NCBI GenBank assembly: GCA_013288845.1
Contig: JABDBB010000004.1
Coordinates: 1-43,517, forward strand
Origin: Chlamydiota bacterium
GTDB taxonomy: Bacteria > Chlamydiota > Chlamydiia > Chlamydiales > Criblamydiaceae
Direction of reading: 5' to 3'
DNA: 43,517 bases
Shown in pieces: positions 27,004 to 34,218 of this stretch; the stretch's first letter is position 1; every line of letters begins with the position of its first letter. The position numbers were made by a program, and so were the translations under genes. The notes beneath the pieces were generated by a model. That model was not told the DNA's origin. It saw nothing but the letters and a program-made list of their open reading frames with translations, and made no database searches.

Positions 27004-28452
27004 ATGTCTGAAGCTGATATCGGCCTTATAGGCCTGGCCGTAATGGGGCAGAATTTAGTCCTGAATATGCACGATCACGGAATAAAAGTTGCCGTATTCA
27101 ACCGGACAGTCTCCAAAGTTGATGAATTTATGGCGGATTCCGCCGCAGGCACCGACATCATTCCGACTCATTCCCTTGAGGAATTTATCCAAAAATTGAA
27201 ACGACCCCGCCGAATTATGCTCATGGTGAAAGCAGGTCAACCTGTCGATGATTTCATCGATCTGCTTCTTCCTCATTTAGAACCGGGCGACATCATCATT
27301 GACGGCGGCAATAGTCTTTATACCGATACAGAACGGAGAGTCAACGCCCTAAAAAAACGGGGAATCAGCTTTATCGGCACCGGAATTTCCGGAGGAGAAA
27401 CCGGAGCAAGATACGGTCCCTCCATTATGCCGGGCGGAGACGTCGATGCATGGCCCCATGTGAAAGATATTTTTAGATCCATCGCCGCAAAAGTCGACGG
27501 CGAACCCTGCTGCGATTGGGTTGGACCGGGAGGCGCCGGTCATTATGTCAAAATGGTCCATAACGGCATCGAATACGGCGATATGCAACTGATTTGTGAA
27601 GCATATAATCTACTGAAAACAGCTTTAGGATTATCCCCTTCAGAAATGCAGGAAATATTTGAAGAATGGAATCAAGGCGAACTGAACAGCTATTTAATTG
27701 AAATAACCGCCCATATTTTTTCCGTTAACGATAAAGACGGCTCGCCTCTCGTAGAAAAAATTCTCGATGTGGCCGGACAAAAAGGGACAGGAAAATGGAC
27801 TGTCGAAGGTGCTCTCGATATCGGAATTCCTTTGACCTTAATTTCCGAAGCGGTTTTTGCAAGATGTCTCTCCGCTATGAAAGAAGAAAGGGTGGAAGCT
27901 TCTAAAATTTTAGAGGGTCCGGGTACACGTTTCCAAATCGACAGAAAAGAATTTATTGTCAGCATTCGAGATGCCTTATATGCCTCGAAAATCGTTAGCT
28001 ACGCACAAGGTTTTATGCTGATGCGAGCGGCCGCTAAAGAAAAAAATTGGAATTTAGACTACGGCGCCGTCGCCATGATGTGGAGAGGCGGTTGTATCAT
28101 CCGAAGCGCTTTCCTCGGAAAAATCAAAGATGCCTATAAGAAAAATCCGGATATAAAAAATCTGCTTCTCGATGAATACTTTCTGAAAGAGGTCAATAAT
28201 GCGCAAGAGGGGTGGAGACGAGTAGTGGCCACTTCCGCTTTGATAGGAGTGCCTGCACCTTGTTTCAGCACTGCCTTGGCATTTTATGACGGTTATCGTT
28301 CTGAACGATTGCCTGCTAATCTGCTACAGGCACAAAGAGATTTCTTCGGTGCCCATACCTATGAGCGGTTAGATAGTCCGAGAGGCTCCTTTTTTCATAC
28401 CGACTGGTCCGGATCCGGCGGAAAAGTAAGCGCAGGAAGCTACAACGCCTAG
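27004..28452 (+). CDS. gnd: 6-phosphogluconate dehydrogenase, decarboxylating
   Basis: A 482-residue enzyme of the oxidative pentose-phosphate pathway that converts 6-phosphogluconate and NADP to ribulose-5-phosphate, CO2 and NADPH. The dinucleotide fold is [18 protein letters not shown] with FNRT after the second strand. [20 protein letters not shown] and [20 protein letters not shown] (near residues 180-200, catalytic Lys and substrate-contacting His-Asn) are family signatures. Length is standard. GAGGAA precedes the ATG. In Chlamydia gnd (CT063) neighbours lepA (CT064); here lepA lies 5.8 kb away on the opposite strand with accessory genes between. Inverted repeat R3 starts 16 bp past the stop. 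Confidence 0.97.
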   Translation: MSEADIGLIGLAVMGQNLVLNMHDHGIKVAVFNRTVSKVDEFMADSAAGTDIIPTHSLEEFIQKLKRPRRIMLMVKAGQPVDDFIDLLLPHLEPGDIIIDGGNSLYTDTERRVNALKKRGISFIGTGISGGETGARYGPSIMPGGDVDAWPHVKDIFRSIAAKVDGEPCCDWVGPGGAGHYVKMVHNGIEYGDMQLICEAYNLLKTALGLSPSEMQEIFEEWNQGELNSYLIEITAHIFSVNDKDGSPLVEKILDVAGQKGTGKWTVEGALDIGIPLTLISEAVFARCLSAMKEERVEASKILEGPGTRFQIDRKEFIVSIRDALYASKIVSYAQGFMLMRAAAKEKNWNLDYGAVAMMWRGGCIIRSAFLGKIKDAYKKNPDIKNLLLDEYFLKEVNNAQEGWRRVVATSALIGVPAPCFSTALAFYDGYRSERLPANLLQAQRDFFGAHTYERLDSPRGSFFHTDWSGSGGKVSAGSYNA

Positions 28453-28468
28453 GTAAGAGGACCGGAAT

Positions 28469-28668
28469 TCGCGCAGCGTTTGGAGTGCGGTGACTCGTCA
28501 CCGCTTTGCCCTCGACTCGACTTGTCGAGGCGGTTTAAGCGTTATTTTGTGTTTATGGATATTCAGAAATTCGTTCAAAGATTAGTTCTCTAAGTTTTTA
28601 AAAACGCATCGACAAGTCGATGCGAGGGCAAAGCGGTGACGAGTCACCGCACTCCAAACGCTGCGCGA
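28469..28668. repeat. Inverted-repeat element, copy R3
   Basis: A 200-bp copy between the convergent gnd and the minus-strand oxygenase-like gene. Arms begin TCGCGCAGCGTTTGGAGTGC and end ACTCCAAACGCTGCGCGA. The centre is the reverse complement of that in R1, R4, R5 and R6, so this copy is inverted relative to them. The 2-nt centres of the outer palindromes here are TC and GA where other copies have TT and AA. Confidence 0.9.
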
Positions 28669-28726
28669 ATGATATTCCTCTTATGTCTTACCACCCAAGA
28701 TTGATGTTGTCAAGATAGACAGGTAC
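28669..28726 (-). repeat. Gene-tail repeat, copy A (within oxygenase-like gene end)
   Basis: The last 39 bases of the 455-residue gene plus about 19 bases downstream recur, with few changes, at 30403-30462. On the minus strand it encodes VPVYLDNINLGW and stop, and abuts R3. Confidence 0.8.
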
Positions 28727-30055
28727 TTGCCTTTCTATCTTATTTTGGGGGCGTTCTCCGTAAACACTCACTAACATGGCAATTCTCCAACCTGAGTCAT
28801 GAGCACTTAAAGATCTATTCCCTACACCGTCAGAAAAATGTATGATCTGACCGTCTTGAATAACGGATGTTGTATGGGGTCCCGTACGTATTTCTATTCG
28901 ACATACACCTTCGGGTTTATTACTCACAAATGCCAAAAAATGATGCGCTTTCAATTTGTTATTGTGTTGCGGATGAAGAATCGATTCGAAAGGAGCGCCT
29001 GTTCTCCATGCAGAAAGATCCGGATATTGCCCTTTCATGAGCATATGCACGCGTGTATTGATGACGATAGAGCCACTATTCCCTTTTTGCATCACATCCT
29101 GAATCAAAGGGTGTGCCCGAATATGAGTCAAAAACTCTTTGGTGATAAGTCCTGCATTGAGAGCTGCAAATGCTAAGGAAGCATTGATGAGCATAGGTTC
29201 TTCCTTAATGGCTTTAATAGAATACTCCGATTTTAATCCGAAAGAATTCTTAAAATAAGAACCGGAAAATAAAGTCTCAGATTTTTCTTTATTTCCCAAA
29301 TCTCTATTCATTTCTCTATAGAGCTGCATGTGATTGCGGATTTCATTTTGAGGTGCCGTTTGGAGAATTGTTGTCGATAAATTATGGAGAACGCCTAATC
29401 GTAAAAAATACCGCATTCCGGGAGCATGCGTTGCCGTAGCTCTATGAAGAGAAAGCTGATCCATTTCAAAAATTTCCCCGTCGGAAGCTTTAATTACTTT
29501 TGGTTTCAGATCAGTAATTTGTTCATCAAGACTTTGATACACGTTTTCTGTCGGAATATTTAGCTGCACTGACTCCCGAACGAATTCTGTATTGCTGACT
29601 CCGCCTGTGCGGCTGCTTAAATTGATCACATAGGTTTTCACACTCGGTGTGATCCGTCGATAATCCGGTTGCATGCCCGTTTCGGGAGTTCTTTCTACAA
29701 AATCGGTATGCCATCCGGGAATAGCAGGAAAATCTCCGGGGTGTAAATTGTGAATTCGCGAATCAATGATCAGTTGATGACCCGGCAATCCTGCTGTAAG
29801 CGCTTTCAGCACATGGGGAATTTTTTGCATTTCTTTCAAAACCCGAATTGTGATAGGTCCTCCGGCAGAAAGAGCAAAAGGCAAATCGGCAGAAAAGAGC
29901 GGAGGTTCGGAGCGAATTTGTTCCGCGGTGAATGTCTCTCTGACACTTCCAACTTTTTTTGCGGAGGCAGGAAAAGTATAGTTGTGAAGTTCACTAAAAG
30001 AGCGTGTGATTGTACGGACATACCCGGATGCCGCTGTTCTTATCCCTATATTCAT
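28688..30055 (-). CDS. Duplicated-domain protein, possible 2-oxoglutarate/Fe(II) oxygenase
   Basis: A 455-residue protein with two homologous halves. The halves align from residue 50 (PPLFSADLPFALSAGG) with residue 286 (EPMLINASLAFAALNAG), and RIHNLHPGDFPAIPGWHTDF (100-119) with RVHMLMKGQYPDLSAWRTGA (335-354). In the first half His116-x-Asp118, a distal His204 (QLSLHRATATH) and Arg215 eleven residues on look like the metal triad and 2-oxoglutarate arginine of a cupin-fold oxygenase. In the second half the aligned residues are Arg351, Gly353 and Asn413, with only the arginine (424) kept, so that half appears catalytically dead. No signal peptide or membrane segment is seen. The oxygenase call is inference from motif spacing; the duplication is visible directly. 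Convergent with gnd across R3. Substrate unknown. Confidence 0.75.
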   Translation of the reverse strand: MNIGIRTAASGYVRTITRSFSELHNYTFPASAKKVGSVRETFTAEQIRSEPPLFSADLPFALSAGGPITIRVLKEMQKIPHVLKALTAGLPGHQLIIDSRIHNLHPGDFPAIPGWHTDFVERTPETGMQPDYRRITPSVKTYVINLSSRTGGVSNTEFVRESVQLNIPTENVYQSLDEQITDLKPKVIKASDGEIFEMDQLSLHRATATHAPGMRYFLRLGVLHNLSTTILQTAPQNEIRNHMQLYREMNRDLGNKEKSETLFSGSYFKNSFGLKSEYSIKAIKEEPMLINASLAFAALNAGLITKEFLTHIRAHPLIQDVMQKGNSGSIVINTRVHMLMKGQYPDLSAWRTGAPFESILHPQHNNKLKAHHFLAFVSNKPEGVCRIEIRTGPHTTSVIQDGQIIHFSDGVGNRSLSAHDSGWRIAMLVSVYGERPQNKIERQVPVYLDNINLGW

Positions 30056-30140
30056 GAGGATTCCTTTTTTATCGATTTGCCTTCAGAATACTCAGAAAGA
30101 GCGTATTTAGGCAAAGAATTTATGATAAGAAGAATAAAGT

Positions 30141-30156
30141 GCGCGCAGCGTTTGGA
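30141..30156. repeat. Solitary fragment of the inverted-repeat arm
   Basis: GCGCGCAGCGTTTGGA matches the outer 16 bases of the element arm and then breaks into unrelated A+T-rich sequence. It lies 48 bp before the intact copy R4 and looks like the relic of a lost or truncated copy. Confidence 0.6.
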
Positions 30157-30203
30157 ATAAGCTAAAAGTATTAATTAATTGGTTGAGTTAAGAAAATTTT
30201 AAT

Positions 30204-30403
30204 TCGCGCAGCGTTTGGAGTGCGGTGACTTGTCACCGCTTTGTCCTCGCATCGACTTGTCGATGCGGTTTTAAAAATTTAAAGACTAATAAGTGAACGA
30301 ATTTCTGAACATCTATAAACACAAAATATCGCTTAAAACGCCTCGACAAGTCGAGTCGAGGGCAAAGCGGTGACAAGTCACCGCACTCCAAACGCTGAGC
30401 GGA
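30204..30403. repeat. Inverted-repeat element, copy R4
   Basis: A 200-bp copy with the same arms (TCGCGCAGCGTTTGGAGTGC; right end decayed to GCTGAGCGGA) and the same centre and orientation as R1. Its left flank, TAATTGGTTGAGTTAAG onward (30176-30203), matches the left flank of R1, so homology extends beyond the arms. It separates the start of the oxygenase-like gene from the end of the CHLPS gene. Confidence 0.88.
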
Positions 30404-30462
30404 TGATATTCCTCTTATGTGTTATACCACCCAAGATTGATGTTTTCAATATAGACAGGTAC
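30403..30462 (-). pseudogene. 3'-tail remnant of a paralogue of the oxygenase-like gene (copy B)
   Basis: On the minus strand, directly after the CHLPS stop codon, the sequence could encode VPVYIENINLGWYNT and a stop. It is nearly the same as the end of the 455-residue gene (VPVYLDNINLGW) and is followed by the same CATAAGAGGAATATC and then an inverted-repeat element. No longer homologous frame precedes it. It is best read as the leftover 3' end of a second copy whose body was replaced by the CHLPS gene. Confidence 0.6.
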
Positions 30463-30464
30463 GC

Positions 30465-31694
30465 CTACAAATACTTTAGTGTTTCTTTGATAGCGTCATC
30501 GGTCATATGATCGTCAGTCTGTAAACCGATAAATATTTTATTTTTTGTGACCTTTTCTGTAGCCAGAGCAAATCCGAGAGAAGCTTCTGCCGGAATAACT
30601 TGGTCTTGTGTAAAGAATTTAGGTTCGGGGATTACATTTTCAAATTTCCGAGAAGCACTTTGAACAACGATATGCGGGATTTTTAAGCGTTCCAGTTTTT
30701 TTGCTGCTGCCACGGAATCCATTTCACAGCACCATTTAGCTATTTTTGTTACTATTTTAGAGGTAATTCCTTTCAAACATGATATAGGAGTGAACATTTT
30801 TGCAAATGCTCCGGCAATTGTAGAGACCCTGTCAAAGGTCATTTGTGAGATAGCTGTATATTTGATTTCATCTATAAATGTGTGTTGTAAAATTGCCTGA
30901 CCGACGGTAGCGTTCCCTAAAGATCTTCCTGCCATCACTATGTCTGTTGCTTTAAGAGCTGTTTCGAGAAATGAAATTCCTATTTCTTGCGCTTCTCCCA
31001 TGGTAGTCGGGGTAGCTCGCCCTTGGCTTCCTGCTCCGGGAGGATTGATTAAAAGAGTATTGTATTGTTTTTCCCCGTATATGCTTATCATATGCAGGGC
31101 CGACATTTCACTAGGTTCACAATTTCCCGTCGCTTGAATAGCCCATTTTCCGTTATTGATATATTCTTTGTATCCCGATAAAATACCTGTATAACGTTTT
31201 CCGTTTTTTTCTAAGACAACCTGTTTTATTATCACCTTATGCCCAAGCGGTGGGTAAAGACTAGAGCTAATTATTGTATTAAGATTTCTATTTCTTGTTT
31301 TGTTATCAAAAATTTCTTTAAGAGCGTTAATAAACCTTTGATCTGTTTTAGCAAATTTTTGGACAAGATTACTTGTGAAAAGAGAGATAAAAATTTTAAC
31401 AATTCTGCTTTGCATAGGAAAAAGAGGGGTCATAATGATGCGTTGGCAAATGAACTTAGCGAGTTCATAAAGTCCCCAAGGGAAAATTACAATTTTTAAA
31501 ATGACGATAAGGATTTTTTTGGCAGTATCTTTCCAAGTGGTTTTTGCATTGACGGAGAAATCGGGTTTGCATTTTGAGAGGGGAAGTATTTTTCTATCTA
31601 CATCGACAAATTTCACCCAATCTTTTGCCTTTTCCGGTGATTCGGAAGGGGAAGAAAAGTAATCTGCATAGAGACTGTTTACGGTAGTGACCAC
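30465..31694 (-). CDS. CHLPS-type (DUF818) alpha/beta-hydrolase-like protein
   Basis: A 409-residue protein resembling the chlamydial CHLPS 43-kDa family (DUF818), known almost only from Chlamydiota and of unknown function. A hydrophobic stretch at about 57-75 (KKILIVILKIVIFPWGLYEL) may bind membrane. The C-terminal half has hydrolase-like features: NPPGAGSQGRA (217-227) at the oxyanion position and AGRSLGNAT (255-263), where Ser258 fits the G-x-S-x-G nucleophile elbow. A late DDH near residues 396-398 could supply acid and histidine. The start is GTG at 31694; an in-frame stop lies 24 bp upstream and no ATG lies between, and the ribosome site is weak. It stands alone between cmk and repeat R4. 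An esterase or lipase role is possible but unproven. Confidence 0.75.
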   Translation of the reverse strand: MVTTVNSLYADYFSSPSESPEKAKDWVKFVDVDRKILPLSKCKPDFSVNAKTTWKDTAKKILIVILKIVIFPWGLYELAKFICQRIIMTPLFPMQSRIVKIFISLFTSNLVQKFAKTDQRFINALKEIFDNKTRNRNLNTIISSSLYPPLGHKVIIKQVVLEKNGKRYTGILSGYKEYINNGKWAIQATGNCEPSEMSALHMISIYGEKQYNTLLINPPGAGSQGRATPTTMGEAQEIGISFLETALKATDIVMAGRSLGNATVGQAILQHTFIDEIKYTAISQMTFDRVSTIAGAFAKMFTPISCLKGITSKIVTKIAKWCCEMDSVAAAKKLERLKIPHIVVQSASRKFENVIPEPKFFTQDQVIPAEASLGFALATEKVTKNKIFIGLQTDDHMTDDAIKETLKYL

Positions 31695-31772
31695 AATATT
31701 TTCTTTTAAAAAATAAATTTAAAGGTTATGTTACAAGATTATTATTTAGGGCTTATTAAGATGTTAAAAAAA

Positions 31773-32477
31773 TTACATGTTTAAAGGAGGGATTTTTGCA
31801 GTCAGATAGGGTTTAGTATCTTTGTACTCTAAAATGAGAATCACAATTTCTTCTAAAGTAAGGTTTGTTGTGTCTATTGTATAAGCATCAGCGGCTTTTA
31901 AAAGAGGAGAAGTTTTTCGGTTAGTGTCGTACTCATCCCGACTTTTGATCTCTTCTATGGTTTTTTCTAATGTGAGATCGCTATATTTTTCGGGGTATTT
32001 TTCTTTTAACTCTTTGTATCTCCGCAAAGCTCGTGTTTGAGCGTCTCCTGTAAGGAAAATTTTGATTTCGGCGTTAGGAAATACGACGGATCCGGTGTCT
32101 CTCCCTTCAAAAATAGCATTTACTCCCGAGGAAAGTTCTCTTTGGATCGCGACGAGTTTGTCTCTGACCATAGGAATGGCGGAAATTTTTGACACACGGG
32201 CTGTTACTTCAGGTCCGCGAATGGTGTCGGTAACATCTTCGCCCTCTACAAAATAGTGGCGATAGCCGTGTTTCACTCTAATTTCAAATTGAAATTTTTT
32301 GAGGTACTCTTCGATTGCAGGAAGGTCATCGGAGTCGATGTGATGTTTGATGAGTCCGTAGGTAAAACCTCTGTACATCGCGCCCGTATCAAAATAAATG
32401 AAGCCGATCTCATGGGCCAGCTTTTTTGCAATCGTACTTTTCCCTGTCGCTACAGGACCGTCTATTGTAATGATCAT
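31773..32477 (-). CDS. cmk: Cytidylate kinase
   Basis: A 234-residue CMP/dCMP kinase. It opens with the P-loop TIDGPVATGKSTIAKKLAHE. YFDTGAMYRGFTYGL is the CMP-binding region typical of Cmk. VEGEDVTDTIRGPEVTARVS, FEGRDTGSVVFPNAEIKIFL and RALRRYKEL follow in the usual order. It phosphorylates CMP and dCMP with ATP. The ATG lies 14 nt after the cdsA stop, as the last gene of lepA-uppS-cdsA-cmk; CMP is released when CDP-diacylglycerol is consumed, so pairing with cdsA makes metabolic sense. The same uppS-cdsA-cmk order occurs in Chlamydia (CT450-CT452). Confidence 0.96.
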   Translation of the reverse strand: MIITIDGPVATGKSTIAKKLAHEIGFIYFDTGAMYRGFTYGLIKHHIDSDDLPAIEEYLKKFQFEIRVKHGYRHYFVEGEDVTDTIRGPEVTARVSKISAIPMVRDKLVAIQRELSSGVNAIFEGRDTGSVVFPNAEIKIFLTGDAQTRALRRYKELKEKYPEKYSDLTLEKTIEEIKSRDEYDTNRKTSPLLKAADAYTIDTTNLTLEEIVILILEYKDTKPYLTAKIPPLNM

Positions 32478-32491
32478 GATTTTTGCTTATG

Positions 32492-33367
32492 TTATGTGTA
32501 AAAAAATTTTAATAAAAAATATACAAAGGGGCAAGTGAATAATAGGGAATCGACAATATCGAGAAAACCCCCTAAACCCGGAATCGTGCTGCTGTTTTTT
32601 ATGCCGCCGTCCCTTTTGAGAAGGGATTCTGCTAAATCGCTGAACTGAGACAGGCAGGAAATAGCGGAAGAAATCAGGATGCTTTCATAATAGCCGAGAG
32701 AAAAAGGGGGATGAATAAAAAAGCTATGAAGGAGATAGATATAGAAAATCCCGGCTCCGATTGAAAGAAGCAGCCCTCCGATAGCACCCTCTATAGTTTT
32801 TTTAGGGCTGATATAAGGCGCTATTTTTCTTGTCCCGCAATAGCGTCCGACAAAATACGCTCCCATATCGGTGACTTTTGCAATGAGAAGCAGATAGATC
32901 AGCCAGTAACGCCCGTCCTCTCCGGAACCGCGAGGAAAAAAATAGGTGATGTTGATGATAAGAGAGAGCGGGAGGGTGATATAAAAAATGCCGAAAAAAG
33001 TGACTGCAAGATTGATCAGCGGGCGTTTTCCCCGATTAAAATAATAAGCGAAGAAAACTAACAGTGAAATCCACACGGCAACAAAAGGGAGTAAAGAAAA
33101 ATGAGGATGCCGAATGCCCAGATAGGTGAAAAAGACATATAAAACGGAGAGGAATATAGCGGATCTTTCAAGAGGAACCAACCCTTGCTTCAGGGCAATA
33201 TGACAATACTCTCTCAACGAAAGAATGATGACTAATGCCGTCAGCAAGGTAAAGATCGGTTCAAATCCGGGATGTCCGGCGAATCCGATTGTGACGACTA
33301 AAATGAGGATCGCCACTACACTGATAAATATTCTTTGGAATAATTCATTCATTTTATGAAATATCAT
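32492..33367 (-). CDS. cdsA: Phosphatidate cytidylyltransferase
   Basis: This integral membrane enzyme makes CDP-diacylglycerol from phosphatidate and CTP. About eight hydrophobic helices are visible. Near the end are SQFSDLAESLLKRDGGIKNS and TIPGLGGFLDIVDSLLF, the region of the CdsA signature, but with PGLGG and LDIVD where the common pattern has PGHGG and DR-D. The frame is open upstream into uppS (to 33469), but ATG at 33367 is preferred: CGGAG lies 9 nt before it and it starts 16 nt after the uppS stop. That gives 291 residues, a normal CdsA length. A further ATG at 33352 is possible. cmk follows after 14 nt. Confidence 0.88.
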   Translation of the reverse strand: MIFHKMNELFQRIFISVVAILILVVTIGFAGHPGFEPIFTLLTALVIILSLREYCHIALKQGLVPLERSAIFLSVLYVFFTYLGIRHPHFSLLPFVAVWISLLVFFAYYFNRGKRPLINLAVTFFGIFYITLPLSLIINITYFFPRGSGEDGRYWLIYLLLIAKVTDMGAYFVGRYCGTRKIAPYISPKKTIEGAIGGLLLSIGAGIFYIYLLHSFFIHPPFSLGYYESILISSAISCLSQFSDLAESLLKRDGGIKNSSTIPGLGGFLDIVDSLLFTCPFVYFLLKFFYT

Positions 33368-33383
33368 ACACTGTTGCTCCGGT

Positions 33384-34184
33384 TTAACGGCCCAGTCGCC
33401 GCTCACACGTTTGGTAATGTAAAACAGCATTATACAGATGTGCCGGTGTAAAGTCCGGCCATAAAACATCTATTGTTCTGATTTCTGTATAAGATATTTG
33501 CCAAAGCATAAAATTGCTGATCCTTTTTTCGCCTCCGGTTCGGATAAGGAGGTCAGGATCTCCCCATTTTGCCGTGTCCATAAAGCGGGAAATGTCTTCT
33601 TCTTTAATTTGGTCAGGGGTTATTCCCTTTTTTATCGATTCATCAAGATAAGAGCGGACGGCACGGGTGATTTCATCTCTTCCTCCGTAATTGACGGCGA
33701 GAACTAAATTTACATCGTTCAGGTGAGCGGTGGCTTCACGGACCTCTTCGATTGTTTTTTGTAACGATTCCGGAACTTTCGTGAGGTTGCCTATGGTGTT
33801 GAAGCAAATTCCGTTTTCGATCATTTGGTCTTTTTGTTCGATGAGGTAGTTTTCAATGAGCCACATGAGACCTGCAATTTCTTCGGGAGAACGAAGCCAA
33901 TTTTCTGTGGAGAAAACGTATAAAGTGACGACTTTGATTCCGATCTCCTTGGCAGCTTTGACGGTGTCGATGATGATATCGGCGCCGTGTTTATGACCTG
34001 CATTCGGAGACTTTTCCTGCGCTGCCGCCCAGCGGCGATTTCCGTCGGGAATGATGGCGACATGCTTGGGGATCAGTTCCGGATATTGTTTGATGATTTG
34101 TTCCGGGTTACAGGAAAAAGAAAAATCCTCTTCATCATCATGAGAGCATAGAGGTTTTTCCCGGAGATACATTGTAGAGTTCAT
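33384..34184 (-). CDS. uppS: Undecaprenyl-diphosphate synthase (cis-prenyltransferase)
   Basis: A cis-prenyltransferase that builds the C55 lipid carrier for peptidoglycan and other envelope polymers. The catalytic signature is HVAIIPDGNRRWA (about residues 40-52), followed by HKHGADIIIDTV, TLYVFSTENWLRS, VNYGGRDEI and the C-terminal DLLIRTGGEKRISNFMLWQ plus YTEIRTIDVLWPDF, the pyrophosphate-binding and dimer motifs. Length about 266 residues, with an acidic N-terminal extension of some 35 residues. A GTG at 34190 and ATGs at 34184 and 34172 are all possible starts; none has a good ribosome site and I chose 34184. It lies 34 nt after lepA. Confidence 0.93.
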   Translation of the reverse strand: MNSTMYLREKPLCSHDDEEDFSFSCNPEQIIKQYPELIPKHVAIIPDGNRRWAAAQEKSPNAGHKHGADIIIDTVKAAKEIGIKVVTLYVFSTENWLRSPEEIAGLMWLIENYLIEQKDQMIENGICFNTIGNLTKVPESLQKTIEEVREATAHLNDVNLVLAVNYGGRDEITRAVRSYLDESIKKGITPDQIKEEDISRFMDTAKWGDPDLLIRTGGEKRISNFMLWQISYTEIRTIDVLWPDFTPAHLYNAVLHYQTCERRLGR

Positions 34185-34218
34185 TTCCACTTCATAAAAA
34201 TTTTATTTTGCCGGAGCA

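Noticed and set aside
33368-33469. Longer cdsA frame overlapping uppS
   Set aside because: It would overlap 86 bp of uppS and add a hydrophilic, unconserved N-terminus; ATG 33367 has CGGAG 9 nt upstream and gives a normal CdsA length.
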